Part shown: positions 4,832-5,112 of the stretch, piece by piece
Layout of the letters: each line of letters begins with the position of its first letter
How positions within the stretch are numbered: the first letter of the stretch is position 1
Assembly: GCA_003354225.1 (NCBI GenBank)
Contig: PIVH01000719.1
Location: forward strand, 1-5,112
Source of the DNA: Globobulimina sp.
Lineage: Eukaryota; Foraminifera; Rotaliida
Reading direction: 5' to 3'
DNA length: 5,112 nt
The notes under the pieces: model-generated
What the model was told of the DNA's origin: nothing
The model's database searches: none
Seen by the model: the letters and a program-made list of their open reading frames with translations, nothing else
Translations under genes and position numbers: made by a program

Positions 4832-5112
4832 TTATTTCAAAAAAAAAAGGCGATTGTGGTTTGGTATTGGTAAGTGGCGGTCACTGTCACACACGTGAAT
4901 GATATTCGTTTGTATTGTTATTCTATCTTTTTTTAATTGCACTTCTGTGTGCTTTATAATTCCTGGCAGTTGGCACATTGTTGTCGATGGATGTATTTCA
5001 AACGCGCGAACTAGATTAAATTGACCAGTGTCTCTATATATGTACCAGAATGAGTATGCTGCCAATAGTTGATTTTTTTTATCGAATTCAATTCCTTTAT
5101 AGGGTGCTGGCT
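4832..5112 (-). CDS. Unrecognised minus-strand protein, C-terminal 92 codons (5' partial)
   Basis: On the minus strand one frame is open from the right edge of the window down to a TAA at 4834-4832. The first candidate start inside (a TTG at 5065-5063) is only an internal Leu, because 15 more in-frame codons precede it to the edge. The start is therefore right of the window. The visible residues have balanced, folded-protein composition: aromatic YSFWYIY, then a mixed IHPSTTMCQLPGIIKHTEV stretch and ITIQTNIIHVCDSD. This is quite unlike the low-complexity plus-strand genes. I cannot assign a family. The gene converges on the helical gene at 4144-4557. The CACGTG at 4892-4897 lies inside its coding sequence. 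Confidence 0.7.
   Translation of the reverse strand, partial: PAPYKGIEFDKKNQLLAAYSFWYIYRDTGQFNLVRAFEIHPSTTMCQLPGIIKHTEVQLKKDRITIQTNIIHVCDSDRHLPIPNHNRLFFLK

Noticed and set aside
4892-4897. CACGTG E-box
   Set aside because: A single six-base palindrome inside the minus-strand coding region; nothing else supports regulation.

Overview
This is a gene-dense, AT-rich eukaryotic-type window. It probably comes from a nuclear double-stranded DNA virus, or from a virus-derived element in a eukaryotic genome. The reasons are a D5/DUF5906-type superfamily 3 (SF3) helicase, clustered nuclear-localisation-like basic patches, very short spacers, AATAAA/ATTAAA signals, no visible Shine-Dalgarno sites, and long disordered low-complexity proteins. 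I cannot place it in a named virus family, and host and lineage are unknown.

Layout, left to right. (1) Positions 1-2013, plus strand: the C-terminal 670 codons of a gene that starts left of the window. It opens with eight 12-bp repeats coding D-E-S-N/S, then two basic patches, an acidic/Ser-Gln linker and a recognisable SF3 helicase core (Walker A near 1009-1035, Walker B near 1141-1164, sensor 1 and arginine finger near 1273-1326). (2) A 62-bp spacer. (3) 2076-3242, plus: a 388-residue protein with a small helical N-terminal part, a disordered middle and a Lys-rich tail. (4) A 150-bp spacer with a 14-bp direct repeat and a TGAGTCA palindrome. (5) 3393-3797, plus: an Arg-rich RGENNRDR-repeat protein. 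Its frame stays open after a single TAG into a Pro/Ser-rich segment (to about 4020) with two IDLT/IDLS motifs. (6) A T/G-rich stretch (about 4040-4143) that is either a frame-preserving intron or a promoter/spacer. (7) 4144-4557, plus: a charged helical protein with EMVEK repeats and a Lys-rich tail. (8) 4558-4831: a convergent intergenic region with T15, tandem repeats and poly(A)-like signals. (9) 5112-4832, minus: the C-terminal 92 codons of an unrecognised gene that begins right of the window.

How the parts may fit together (inference): the helicase is the replication enzyme. The disordered basic proteins beside it share SUMO-interaction-like IDLT/LDLT motifs and basic tails, so they may be nucleic-acid-binding accessory or condensate-forming proteins. 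The most interesting points are the possible single large gene across 3393-4557 (one TAG plus one candidate intron), the SIM-like motif shared by neighbouring proteins, and 12-bp repeats of the GATGAANNCAAY type in two genes, one of which is read in two different frames.
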